NCBI GenBank assembly: GCA_024235015.1 | Contig: JACKNG010000001.1 | Span: 434,001-498,000 of the forward strand | Length of the DNA: 64,000 nucleotides | DNA from: Gammaproteobacteria bacterium | Lineage (GTDB): Bacteria > Pseudomonadota > Gammaproteobacteria > Ga0077536 | Direction: 5' to 3' | Shown: in pieces, positions 1 through 7,856 of the stretch | Layout: each line of letters starts with the position of its first letter | Position numbering within the stretch: the stretch's first letter is position 1 | The notes under the pieces: model-generated | Seen by the model: the letters and a program-made list of their open reading frames with translations, nothing else | What the model was told of the DNA's origin: nothing | Database searches by the model: none | Position numbers and translations under genes: made by a program

Positions 1-539
1 GCGCCGGCGATGAGGAAGTTGAAATTGATCTTGGCGACGTTGGCCGCCGCCGGGTCGGTGCCGAAATCGAACACGCGCCGGCCGAGCGCGGCGAGCACGG
101 GTTCGACGCGCGCCTTGGCCGCCGGGGCGCCGGCCAGGAGGTAGGACTGCAGGCGGCCCGCGACGGCATCGGGCCGGCCGATGACCGGCGCGCCGAGGTA
201 ATCCACCCCTGCCGCAGCGTGGGCTGCCGCGAGGCGGCCGGCACAGGCGGCCGAGATGGTGCTCATCGAAACGTGCACGCCGCCCGGGCCGAGCGCGGCG
301 AGCACCGCGCCATCGGCGAACACGGCGTCCAGCGCAGTATCGTCGGCGAGACAACTCAACACCATGCCGCCGGCCGCGCACACCGCGGCCGGGGACTCGA
401 CCACCCGCACGCCGGCCGCGGCCAGCGGCGCGGCGCGTGCCGCGGTCCGGTTCCAGGCCGTGACAGCGTGACCGTCGGCGACGAGGTTTTCGATCATCGG
501 CACGCTGAGACGGCCGGTACCCAGGAATCCGAGTTGCAT
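1..539 (-). CDS. NAD(P)-dependent beta-hydroxyacid dehydrogenase family protein (partial, C-terminus outside window)
   Basis: The N-terminal 179 residues of a 3-hydroxyisobutyrate dehydrogenase/6-phosphogluconate dehydrogenase-like protein are present; the rest lies beyond base 1. The protein starts MQLGFLGTGRL, a Rossmann dinucleotide-binding turn (GxGxx), followed by WNRT, the usual NADP-preferring end of the second strand. A later segment VHVSMSTIS matches the substrate-binding DxStxS-like region, and GAPVIGRPDAV matches the conserved block after it. The family oxidises beta-hydroxyacids or reduces short aldehydes or imines. The substrate cannot be told. A palindromic repeat (556-610) lies just upstream of the ATG. 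Confidence 0.85.
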   Translation of the reverse strand, partial: MQLGFLGTGRLSVPMIENLVADGHAVTAWNRTAARAAPLAAAGVRVVESPAAVCAAGGMVLSCLADDTALDAVFADGAVLAALGPGGVHVSMSTISAACAGRLAAAHAAAGVDYLGAPVIGRPDAVAGRLQSYLLAGAPAAKARVEPVLAALGRRVFDFGTDPAAANVAKINFNFLIAG

Positions 540-555
540 CACGAGCCTCCAAGTG

Positions 556-610
556 GGGGACAGCCTGCTTTGCGCCCCTTGGGCGAGCGGGCCAAAAGTA
601 TACTGTCCCC
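556..610. repeat. Intergenic inverted repeat, copy 1 (GGGGACAG variant)
   Basis: The outer arms GGGGACAG (556-563) and CTGTCCCC (603-610) are complementary. The right arm continues inward as AAAAGTATAC, the same core as in copies at 20657, 34044 and 38877; the left arm has drifted (CCTGCTTT in place of TATACTTT). An inner hairpin CGCCC-CTT-GGGCG sits at 573-585. It lies between the stop of the GNAT-nitrilase gene and the start of the dehydrogenase gene, both on the minus strand. There is no T-run after it, so a simple rho-independent terminator is unlikely. Confidence 0.75.
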
Positions 611-635
611 GTCGACGCGCCTGGCGCCGGTCGTA

Positions 636-2183
636 TCAGCGCCGTCCCCGCCACTGCAGGTCGAACAGGTCGCCGCGACGGTCGTTGAGATTCATCACCG
701 AGCCCTCGATGCGCAGCTCCTGCAGCTTGGCGAGGTCGAGGTCGACGACCAGCAGCTGTTCGGTGTTGGGCGTGGTCTCGGCAATGATGGCATCGTGCGG
801 GAAGGCGAAATCGGACGGCGAGTAGACCGCCGATTGCGCATACTGCAGGTCGAGGTGATCGACCTGCGGCAGGTGACCGACGCTGCCCGCCACCACCACG
901 TAGCACTCGTTCTCGATGGCGCGCGCCTGGGCGCAGCGTTGCACGCGCAGGAAGGCGTTCTTAGTGTCGGTCCAGATCGGCACGAAGAGAATGTCCATGC
1001 CGGCCAGCGCCTGCAGGCGGGCGAGTTCGGGAAACTCGACGTCGTAGCAGACCAGGATGCCGACGCGGCCGGCATCGGTATCGAAGGTACGCAGGCCGTC
1101 GCCGCCGCGGATCATCCAGTAGGAACGCTCGTCCGGGGTGATGTGCAGCTTGTACTGCGCGTCGACACGGCCATTGCGCTGGAAGAGATAAGCGACGTTG
1201 TAGATGTCGTCGCCTTCGCGCTGGGGCATCGAACCGCCGACGATGTTGACGTTGTAACTGAGCGCGAATTCGCGCAGCGCATCGACGATGTCCGGGGTGT
1301 AGTCGGCCAGGCGGCGGATGGCCTCGGCCGCCTTGCCGTCGTGGTGCCCGACCCCCATCAACGGCATGTTGAAGAATTCCGGCAGCACGACGAAATCGGC
1401 GCGGTAGTCCGACAGCGAATCGACGAAGAACTCGACCTGGGAGAGCAATTCGTCGAGCGAGCCGATGGTGCGCATCAGCCATTGCACGACGCCGACGCGG
1501 ACCTCGGTCTTGGACGCCTCGACCAGCGGGGTCTCGTCCGGTTCGTAGTAGAAATTGTCCCATTCGAGCAGGGTCGCGTAACCCCGGCTGGCCTCGTCCT
1601 CCGGCAGGTAGCCGCGCATGATGCGCTTGACCTGGAAATCGTTGGAGAGCTGGAAGTTCAGCACCGGGTCGTCGAGTTCCTGGCGTCGCACCCGCTCGAT
1701 GTACTCGGCCGGGGTCATGGTGTCGGCGTGTTCGGCGTAGCCGGTGATGCGACCGCCGGCGAGGATGCCGCGCAGGTTGAGCTCGTAGCACAGCTCCTTG
1801 CGCGCATCGTAGAGCCGCCGCCCGAGGCGGTAGCCGCGGTATTCCGGGTCGACCATGACGTCGATGCCGTAGAGGGCATCACCGTCCGGATCGTCGTGGA
1901 TGATGAGATCCGTGCTGACCAGGTCGCGATAGCGATGCGGCGAGGAAAAGCGGTTGTAGTTGACGCGCACGGTGAGCGCGGCGGCGACGATGTGGCCCTG
2001 GTCTTCGATGCAGATCTGGCCCTCGGGGAAACCCGTCAGCAGGCCGTCGATGGTACGGCGCGGCCAGGCCCCGCCGAGGTCGGGGTAGACCACGTTCTCC
2101 AGGCGTTCGAGTTCGGTATGGTCGTCGGGGCGCAGGTTGCGCAGGGTGATCAGCGTTTCGCCGCTGGCATCGCTCTGGGTCAT
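636..2183 (-). CDS. Bifunctional GNAT acetyltransferase / carbon-nitrogen hydrolase (nitrilase superfamily)
   Basis: This 515-residue protein joins two enzyme domains. Residues about 12-165 form a GNAT N-acetyltransferase, with the acetyl-CoA loop around EYRGYRLGRRLY. Residues about 227-505 form a nitrilase-superfamily amidohydrolase. The Glu-Lys-Cys triad is visible: Glu269 in VLPEFF, Lys345 in YKLHITP and Cys379 in ILVCYDVEFPE. Fusions of this order are known in bacteria, but their substrates are poorly defined. The protein is probably cytoplasmic, since no signal peptide is seen. The ATG at 2183 has no strong Shine-Dalgarno sequence. The nitrilase class (amidase, omega-amidase or carbamylase) cannot be settled from sequence alone. 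Confidence 0.9.
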   Translation of the reverse strand: MTQSDASGETLITLRNLRPDDHTELERLENVVYPDLGGAWPRRTIDGLLTGFPEGQICIEDQGHIVAAALTVRVNYNRFSSPHRYRDLVSTDLIIHDDPDGDALYGIDVMVDPEYRGYRLGRRLYDARKELCYELNLRGILAGGRITGYAEHADTMTPAEYIERVRRQELDDPVLNFQLSNDFQVKRIMRGYLPEDEASRGYATLLEWDNFYYEPDETPLVEASKTEVRVGVVQWLMRTIGSLDELLSQVEFFVDSLSDYRADFVVLPEFFNMPLMGVGHHDGKAAEAIRRLADYTPDIVDALREFALSYNVNIVGGSMPQREGDDIYNVAYLFQRNGRVDAQYKLHITPDERSYWMIRGGDGLRTFDTDAGRVGILVCYDVEFPELARLQALAGMDILFVPIWTDTKNAFLRVQRCAQARAIENECYVVVAGSVGHLPQVDHLDLQYAQSAVYSPSDFAFPHDAIIAETTPNTEQLLVVDLDLAKLQELRIEGSVMNLNDRRGDLFDLQWRGRR

Positions 2184-2449
2184 GGTCGGGAATTCGTGCA
2201 GGTCGGCTATTTAGCCTACCGGATCACGGCGGCACCCTGAACCGGAGCGCCGCGCCCGGGCCTTGGTGAATCACCGCAGACGTGCCGCGAGCGGCCGGCA
2301 CCCGCGCGGCGGGGCGGATGGCGACGGCCGGATCATGCGTGATTCAGCGCGACGCCGAACAACCCCGGGCAACCCGGCACGAGGGTCTGCTCGGCAGGAC
2401 GGCCGTGGCGCTACACTGTGCCCCATCCGTGCACCGTCGCCTCGACTCC

Positions 2450-3175
2450 ATGACCCGCTACCGTCTCGGCTTCCTGCTCTGCGATCACGTCACCGGCGCC
2501 CTGGGCGCGCGTTTCGGCGACTACCCGGCGATGTTCGAGCAGGCTTTCGCCACCACCGGCGCGGCGCTCGACTGGCGTGTCTACGATGCCACCGCGGGGC
2601 AGTTGCCCGCGCATCCGCAGGATTGCGACGGCTACCTCGTCTCGGGCAGCCGCCACGGCGCCTACGAGCCCTGGCCCTGGATCGCGCCGCTCGAACAGCG
2701 CCTGCGCGACATCGTTGCCGCCGGCCGCCCGCTCGTCGGCATCTGCTTCGGCCACCAGGTGCTGGCGCAGGCACTGGGCGGCGAGGTCCGCCAGGCCGCG
2801 CAGGGCTGGGGGCTGGGCATCAAGGCCTACACCGTGACCACGACGGAGGCCTTCATGCAGCCGCCGCTGGCCCGCGTCCACGTGCCGGTCTGTCACCAGG
2901 ACCAGGTCACGCGACTGCCGCCCGCGGCGCGCGTGCTGGCGGCCAGCGAGCACTGCCCCTGCTTCGCGGTGCGTTATACCGAGCACGCGCTGGGCATCCA
3001 GGGCCACCCGGAATTCTCGCCCGACTACCTCGGCGCCCTCATCGACAGTCGGCGCGACACCCTGCCGCCGCCGGTTCGCGACAGCGCCGTGGCATCCCTC
3101 GCGACATCCCACGACAACGACGCCGTCAAGCGCTGGATCCTGTGCTTTCTCGGCGTCACGGAGGCCCGCACGTGA
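2450..3175 (+). CDS. Class I glutamine amidotransferase-like protein (first of a tandem pair)
   Basis: The 241-residue protein is a GATase1-fold enzyme similar to the stand-alone GMP synthase-like amidotransferases. The nucleophile elbow GICFGHQ holds the catalytic Cys, and QGHPEFS supplies the His and Glu of the triad. I start it at the ATG at 2450, because the open frame upstream (from 2282) is low-complexity and does not resemble the family. Its TGA overlaps the GTG of the next amidotransferase (GTGA), so the two are probably translated together. Proteins of this kind act on glutamine or gamma-glutamyl compounds; the acceptor is unknown here. Confidence 0.88.
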   Translation: MTRYRLGFLLCDHVTGALGARFGDYPAMFEQAFATTGAALDWRVYDATAGQLPAHPQDCDGYLVSGSRHGAYEPWPWIAPLEQRLRDIVAAGRPLVGICFGHQVLAQALGGEVRQAAQGWGLGIKAYTVTTTEAFMQPPLARVHVPVCHQDQVTRLPPAARVLAASEHCPCFAVRYTEHALGIQGHPEFSPDYLGALIDSRRDTLPPPVRDSAVASLATSHDNDAVKRWILCFLGVTEART

Positions 3176-3891
3176 AATTCCTCGTCCTGCAGCACGTCGA
3201 CGTCGAGCACCCCGGCATCTTCCGCGACTTCATGCGCGCCGAGGACACCGCCTGGGACACCGTCGAGCTCGACCGCGGCGAAGCCCTGCCCGCACCCGAC
3301 GACTATGCCGCCCTGATCGTGATGGGCGGGCCGATGGACGTGTGGGAAGACGCCATCCACCCCTGGCTGGCCGCCGAGAAGGCCTTCATCCGGCATTGGA
3401 TCGTCGCCCTCGAACGCCCCTTCCTCGGGGTCTGTCTCGGTCACCAACTGATGGCCGCGGCACTCGGTGGACGGGTGGCGCCGGCGTCGCAGGGGGAGGT
3501 CGGCATCCTGCCCGTCGCGCTGACCGCGGCCGGCCGCGCGCATGCCTTCTTCGACGGCGTGCCGGACCATTTCGAATGCCTCCAATGGCACGGCGCGGAA
3601 GTCGCCGAGCCGCCGTCCGGCAGCGCCGTGCTGGCCGCCTCGGCGGCCTGCGCGGTGCAGGCCCTGGCCTACGGCCGGCGCGCCTTCGGCTTCCAGTTCC
3701 ACGTCGAGGTCATCGCCAGCACGGTCGACGACTGGGCCGCGATCCCGGCCTACGCCGCGGCCCTGCGCCAGCATCTGGGCGCCGATGGGGCGGCCGGTTT
3801 CCGCACCGCCACCGCGGCCCGTATGGGCGACTTCAACGCCCTCGCCCGCACCGTGTGGAACAACTGGCGGCGCGCCGCGTTCGCGCCCTGA
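3172..3891 (+). CDS. Class I glutamine amidotransferase-like protein (second of a tandem pair)
   Basis: This 239-residue GATase1 protein starts at a GTG that overlaps the stop of the preceding paralogous gene by 4 bp. The catalytic Cys is in GVCLGHQ and the His-Glu pair is in QFHVEV. It is clearly related to, but diverged from, its neighbour: the N-terminus KFLVLQHVD and the middle IVMGGPMDVWED are typical of the YfeJ-like group. The shared overlap suggests a co-translated, possibly heteromeric or successive pair. The gene ends 6 bp before the stop of the convergent histidine kinase gene. Confidence 0.88.
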   Translation: MKFLVLQHVDVEHPGIFRDFMRAEDTAWDTVELDRGEALPAPDDYAALIVMGGPMDVWEDAIHPWLAAEKAFIRHWIVALERPFLGVCLGHQLMAAALGGRVAPASQGEVGILPVALTAAGRAHAFFDGVPDHFECLQWHGAEVAEPPSGSAVLAASAACAVQALAYGRRAFGFQFHVEVIASTVDDWAAIPAYAAALRQHLGADGAAGFRTATAARMGDFNALARTVWNNWRRAAFAP

Positions 3892-3897
3892 AACCGC

Positions 3898-5280
3898 TCA
3901 GCGCGCCACCCGTTCCGGCAGGCGCAGGCTGACCCGCAGGCCGGGCGCGTTGTCGCCGAACTCGAGCGAGCCGTGGTGCAGTTCGCTCACTGCCTTGACC
4001 AGGCTCAGGCCAAGCCCGCTGCCGGGCAGGCTGCGGCTCTGGTCGAGGCGCGCGAAACGCTGCGTCACCCGCTCGCGTTCGCCGGCCGGGATGCCGGGGC
4101 CGGCATCGGCCACCTGCACGCGCACCGCGCCCGGTTCGCGATGGACGCCGACGTGCACCGTGCTGGCATCGGGGGCGAACTTGAGCGCGTTGTCGAGCAG
4201 GTTGGCGACGGCCTGGAACAACAGGTTGCGGTCGCCCTCGACGGTGCTGCCCGGCTCGCAATCGGCGACCAGGCGGATGTCGCGGCCCTCGGCCACGCCC
4301 TGGTAGAGCTCGAGCGCGTCGTCGACCAGGCGGTCGAGCGCGACCGTCTCGAAGTCGGCGTCGTAGCTGCCGGACTCGATGCGCGCGATGCGCAGCAGGG
4401 CGCTGAACGTCGCCAGCAGGGCATCGGCATCCTCGACGCTGAGCTCGAGTTCCCCGCGCAGCTCCTCGGGCGCCGCGCGCGCCGCCATCTCGATGCGATT
4501 GCGCAGCCGGGTCAGCGGCGTGCGCAGGTCGTGGGCGATGTTGTCCGCGACGTGGCGCACGGTGCCGACCAGCGCCTCGAGACGGTCGAGCATGACGTTG
4601 AGCTGCTCGGCGAGGACGTCGAATTCGTCGCCGGTGCCGCGCGTCGTCACGCGGCGATCGAGCCGGCCGTCGATGATCTCGGCGGTGACGCCGGTGAAGG
4701 CGCCGATGCGGTTCAACACCCGGCTCGACAGGAACAGGCCGCCACACGCCGCCAGGACCAGTACCACCCCGATACCGAGCGCCAGCGCGTGATTGAAGAT
4801 GGCCTTCAACTGGCGGATCTGGGCGATGTTGCGCCCGACTAGCAGGTGCAGGCCGTCCTGCAGCAGGTACACGCGCGCCCGTGCCGGCACACTGCGGCCA
4901 TCCGCGCGGGTGTGCACGAATTCGATCCAGCCCTCGGCATCGGGCTCGACCTCCGGCCAGCTCGTCAGGTTGCCGGCCAGGGGGCGATTGTCGGGGGTGG
5001 CGAAGAGATAGAGCATGTCGCCGCTCTCGTCGGTGCGGATGCGGTGGGCGATGACGTTGAGCAGGCGGTCGAGGCCATGCTCGAGGTATTGCTCGGCCAG
5101 CCCCGTGATCTCCGACTTCAGGGTGGCGTCGGTCTCGCGCACGACCACGCCGATGGTCGACCAGTAGAAGAACACGGTCAGCACGCTGACCGAGACCCCG
5201 AACAGCACCACGTAGGACAGGGTGAGGCGGAAGGTCGTGGTGCGCAGCAGGACGCCGAGGCGCTGGCCGAGCGCGGTCAT
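3898..5280 (-). CDS. Two-component sensor histidine kinase (HAMP-HisKA-HATPase)
   Basis: This is an inner-membrane sensor kinase of about 460 residues. TM1 is near residues 19-41 and TM2 near 165-186, enclosing a periplasmic sensor of about 120 residues. HAMP follows, then the H-box NIAHDLRTPLTRLR with His250 as the likely phosphorylated residue. The N-box is NLLDNALKFA and the G1 box is DAGPGIP. A GTG at 5316 would add 12 residues; I prefer the ATG at 5280, although neither has a clear Shine-Dalgarno sequence. It lies 51 bp downstream of its response regulator on the same strand and is the obvious partner. Position opposite an HtrA protease suggests an envelope-stress role (inference). Confidence 0.92.
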   Translation of the reverse strand: MTALGQRLGVLLRTTTFRLTLSYVVLFGVSVSVLTVFFYWSTIGVVVRETDATLKSEITGLAEQYLEHGLDRLLNVIAHRIRTDESGDMLYLFATPDNRPLAGNLTSWPEVEPDAEGWIEFVHTRADGRSVPARARVYLLQDGLHLLVGRNIAQIRQLKAIFNHALALGIGVVLVLAACGGLFLSSRVLNRIGAFTGVTAEIIDGRLDRRVTTRGTGDEFDVLAEQLNVMLDRLEALVGTVRHVADNIAHDLRTPLTRLRNRIEMAARAAPEELRGELELSVEDADALLATFSALLRIARIESGSYDADFETVALDRLVDDALELYQGVAEGRDIRLVADCEPGSTVEGDRNLLFQAVANLLDNALKFAPDASTVHVGVHREPGAVRVQVADAGPGIPAGERERVTQRFARLDQSRSLPGSGLGLSLVKAVSELHHGSLEFGDNAPGLRVSLRLPERVAR

Positions 5281-5331
5281 CAGCGCGGCCCCGCGCGGCA
5301 CCCGCGTCGCGGCCACGCGTGCGGCCCGGGG

Positions 5332-6018
5332 CTAGGCGGCATCGGCGTCGGCGGCGAGCCGATAGCCCGCGCCGCGCACGGTGTGCAGCAGCGGCTGGTC
5401 GAAATTGCGATCGATCTTGGCCCGCAGGCGGCTGACATGGACGTCGATGACGTTGGTCTGCGGATCGAAGTGGTAGTCCCACACGTGCTCGAGCAACATG
5501 GTCCGGGTGACGACCTGGCCGGCATGGCGCAGGAGGTACTCGAGCAAGCGGAATTCGCGCGGCTGCAGGTCGATCTCGGTATCGCCGCGGCGCACCGTGC
5601 GCGCCATGAGATCCATTTCGAGATCGCCGACCTGCAGCACCGTGGCCGGCCCTTCCGGGGTGGTCCGGCGCACCAGGGCCTCGATGCGCGCCTCGAGCTC
5701 GCTGAAGGCGAACGGCTTGGTGAGGTAATCGTCACCGCCGGCGCGCAGGCCCTGCACGCGCTGGTCGACCTCGCCCAGCGCGCTCAGGATCAGCACCGGT
5801 ACGCGGTCTTCGGAGGCGCGCAAGGTGCGCACGATGGTCAGGCCGTCGAGCTCGGGCAGCATGCGGTCGAGCACGACGAGATCGAAGCTGCCGCTGGTCG
5901 CGAGCAGCAGGCCGTCCCGGCCGTTGTCGGCGACGTCGACCGTGTGCCCGGCCTGTTCCAGGCCACCGCGGACGAACTCACGGGTGTCGCGATCGTCTTC
6001 TACCACCAGGATGTGCAT
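5332..6018 (-). CDS. OmpR/PhoB-family response regulator
   Basis: The 228-residue protein has a receiver domain at residues 1-115, with acidic pocket EDD, phospho-acceptor Asp51 in VVLDRMLPE and the conserved Lys in YLTKPF. A winged-helix DNA-binding domain follows at about 130-222, with LQPREFRLLEYLL and VHVSRLRAKID typical of OmpR/PhoB. I start it at MHILVVEDD (ATG at 6018), which has GAGAGG about 10 bp upstream. The longer frame upstream has no homology. It is the first gene of a regulator-kinase pair transcribed away from the DegP-like gene and may bind the 161-bp spacer between them. Confidence 0.93.
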   Translation of the reverse strand: MHILVVEDDRDTREFVRGGLEQAGHTVDVADNGRDGLLLATSGSFDLVVLDRMLPELDGLTIVRTLRASEDRVPVLILSALGEVDQRVQGLRAGGDDYLTKPFAFSELEARIEALVRRTTPEGPATVLQVGDLEMDLMARTVRRGDTEIDLQPREFRLLEYLLRHAGQVVTRTMLLEHVWDYHFDPQTNVIDVHVSRLRAKIDRNFDQPLLHTVRGAGYRLAADADAA

Positions 6019-6179
6019 GTTGCGCCGCCTCTCCGTCGTTCTGGCTACGCCCCCAGTATCGCGGCCACCGGCCACGCCCATCCCACCATTACAAAAAATT
6101 AATGCGACGGAAAGGCTGCGGTAAGCGACCAGGCCCTACCTTGTGCCCAACGTTCGGATGCATACAGGAGATGCCCGCA
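6019..6179. promoter_or_regulatory. Divergent intergenic region between response regulator and degP-like gene
   Basis: This 161-bp spacer separates two divergent genes and must hold both promoters. It contains one of the few AT-rich patches of the region (about 6087-6103, ACAAAAAATTAAT), fitting a core promoter or regulator site. AGGAG at 6166-6170 is spaced correctly for the ATG at 6180 rather than the ATG at 6171, and so decides the protease start. No operator can be proven by eye. Confidence 0.4.
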
Positions 6180-7679
6180 ATGAAAGCCAGCTCCCGCATA
6201 GCCCTCAACCTCACCCCCGGCCGCGTGGCCCTCGCCTCGCTGCCCCTGGTCCTCGCCGCGGTGGCGCTGAACACCAGCAGCCCGGCCGGCGCGGTCGAGG
6301 CCCCGGCGCCCCGCCCGGCCTTCGAGCGCGTGCAGTTCGCCGACGTGATTGCCGAAGTCCAGCCGGCCGTGGTCAAGATCAGCGTGACCAAGACCATCGG
6401 CGGCGTCGCCCGCCTCGGCGGCCAGGCCGCCCCCTTCGACGGCGGCCCCTTCGGTGAGTTCCTGCGCCGCTTCGGACCCTTCTCCTTCGTGCCCCAGGGC
6501 GAACCCGAGACCAAGGCCGAAGGCCTGGGCTCCGGCTTCATCATCGATGCCGACGGCTACGTGGTGACCAACAACCACGTCATCGACGGCGCCGACGTCA
6601 TCGGCATCACCCTCAATGACGGTCGCGAGTTCGACGCCGAGCTGGTCGGCAACGACCCCCTGACCGACCTCGCCCTGCTCAAGATCAAGGATGGCAAGAA
6701 CCTGCCCCACCTGGAATTCGGCGATTCCGACGCGGCCCGCGTCGGTGACTGGGTGGTCGCCATCGGCAGCCCGTTCGGCTTCGGTGGCAGCGCCACTGCG
6801 GGCATCATCTCGGCCCGCGGCCGTGACATCCACTCCGGCCCCTACGACGACTACCTGCAGATCGACGCCCCCATCAACAGCGGTAACTCGGGCGGCCCCA
6901 TCGTCGATGCCAGTGGCCGCGTGATCGGGGTCAACACCGCGATCTTCTCGCCCAACGGCGGCAACATCGGCATCGGCTTCGCCATCCCGGCCCAGGATGC
7001 CCAGCGCATCGTCGCCGAGCTGAAGGACAAGGGCAGTGTCACCCGCGGCTGGCTCGGGGTGCAGATCCAGGGGGTCAACCCGGACGTCGCCGAGGCCCTC
7101 AACCTCAACAAGCCGACCGGCGCGCTGGTCGCCTCGGTGGTGCCCAAGAGCCCGGCCGCGCTGGCCGGTGTGCAGCCCGGCGACGTCATCCTGCGCTTCA
7201 ACGAGACCGACATCACCGAACCGCGTGATCTCAGCCGCGTCGTCGCCAGCACCGAGCCGGGCTCCAAGGTGAGCATCGAGGTCATGCGCCGCGGCGAGGA
7301 GCGCCGCCTGGCCGCGGTCATCGATCGCAACGCCGAAGCACAGAAGCTGGCCTACGCGGCGCACGGCGACGAGCAGGCCAATCCCGACGATCTCGGTCTC
7401 GGTCTGGCCCTCGGCCCGGTCCCGCCCGAGGCCCGTGAACAGCTCGACCTCGGCCCCGACGTGCAGGGTGCCTTCGTCGTCGGCGTCAAGAACAACGGGC
7501 CGGCCGCCGAGTCCGGTGTCCGCCCCGGTGACGTCATCGTGCAGGTCAACCAGAAGAACGTGAAGGACGTCGACGACGCCAGCCGCGAGCTGGCCGAGGC
7601 CAAGGCCGCCGACCGCCCCATCATGGTCCTGGTGCGTCGCGGCGAGGACCAGTTCTTCACCACCTTCAAGCCGGCCTGA
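6180..7679 (+). CDS. degP: Periplasmic Do/DegP-family serine endoprotease
   Basis: This 499-residue HtrA-family protease/chaperone starts with a signal peptide (positive MKASSR, then a hydrophobic stretch, cleavage probably near SPAGA-VE). The trypsin-like domain shows the triad His133 (TNNHVID), Asp163 (LTDLALL) and Ser237 (NSGNSGGP). Two PDZ domains follow, at about residues 275-365 and 390-485. The length fits DegP/DegQ/MucD. It degrades or refolds misfolded envelope proteins. A rho-independent terminator follows at 7750-7778. Divergence from the response regulator/kinase pair suggests control of the CpxRA-degP type, which is inference. Confidence 0.95.
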   Translation: MKASSRIALNLTPGRVALASLPLVLAAVALNTSSPAGAVEAPAPRPAFERVQFADVIAEVQPAVVKISVTKTIGGVARLGGQAAPFDGGPFGEFLRRFGPFSFVPQGEPETKAEGLGSGFIIDADGYVVTNNHVIDGADVIGITLNDGREFDAELVGNDPLTDLALLKIKDGKNLPHLEFGDSDAARVGDWVVAIGSPFGFGGSATAGIISARGRDIHSGPYDDYLQIDAPINSGNSGGPIVDASGRVIGVNTAIFSPNGGNIGIGFAIPAQDAQRIVAELKDKGSVTRGWLGVQIQGVNPDVAEALNLNKPTGALVASVVPKSPAALAGVQPGDVILRFNETDITEPRDLSRVVASTEPGSKVSIEVMRRGEERRLAAVIDRNAEAQKLAYAAHGDEQANPDDLGLGLALGPVPPEAREQLDLGPDVQGAFVVGVKNNGPAAESGVRPGDVIVQVNQKNVKDVDDASRELAEAKAADRPIMVLVRRGEDQFFTTFKPA

Positions 7680-7749
7680 GCGAGGTCGTCAACCACCGAT
7701 TGTCTCCCTCCCTTCACACGGATGTCTCCCGCCCCTCCCAAGGCGATTT

Positions 7750-7778
7750 GCCCCGGCTCGTGCCGGGGCTTTCTTTTT
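7750..7778 (+). terminator. Rho-independent terminator after degP-like gene
   Basis: A perfect stem GCCCCGGC-TCGT-GCCGGGGC is followed directly by TTTCTTTTT. It lies 70 bp downstream of the protease stop codon and before the convergent monooxygenase pseudogene. Confidence 0.9.
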
Positions 7779-7856
7779 GCGCTGGCCGAACGCTTCTGAA
7801 ACGCCCGCCGCGCGCGACGCGGCACGCGCGGCCCGCCGGCCTGCCCCGGGCCGGCC

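Noticed and set aside
219..2240. A 673-codon open frame on the plus strand opposite the GNAT-nitrilase gene
   Set aside because: It is low-complexity, Arg/Asp/Gly/Val-rich and without motifs, as expected for the antisense of a very GC-rich gene.
2263..3891. A possible fusion protein covering both amidotransferases
   Set aside because: The first amidotransferase is in another frame; the fusion frame upstream of 3172 has no family motifs, and a GTG start fits the second gene.
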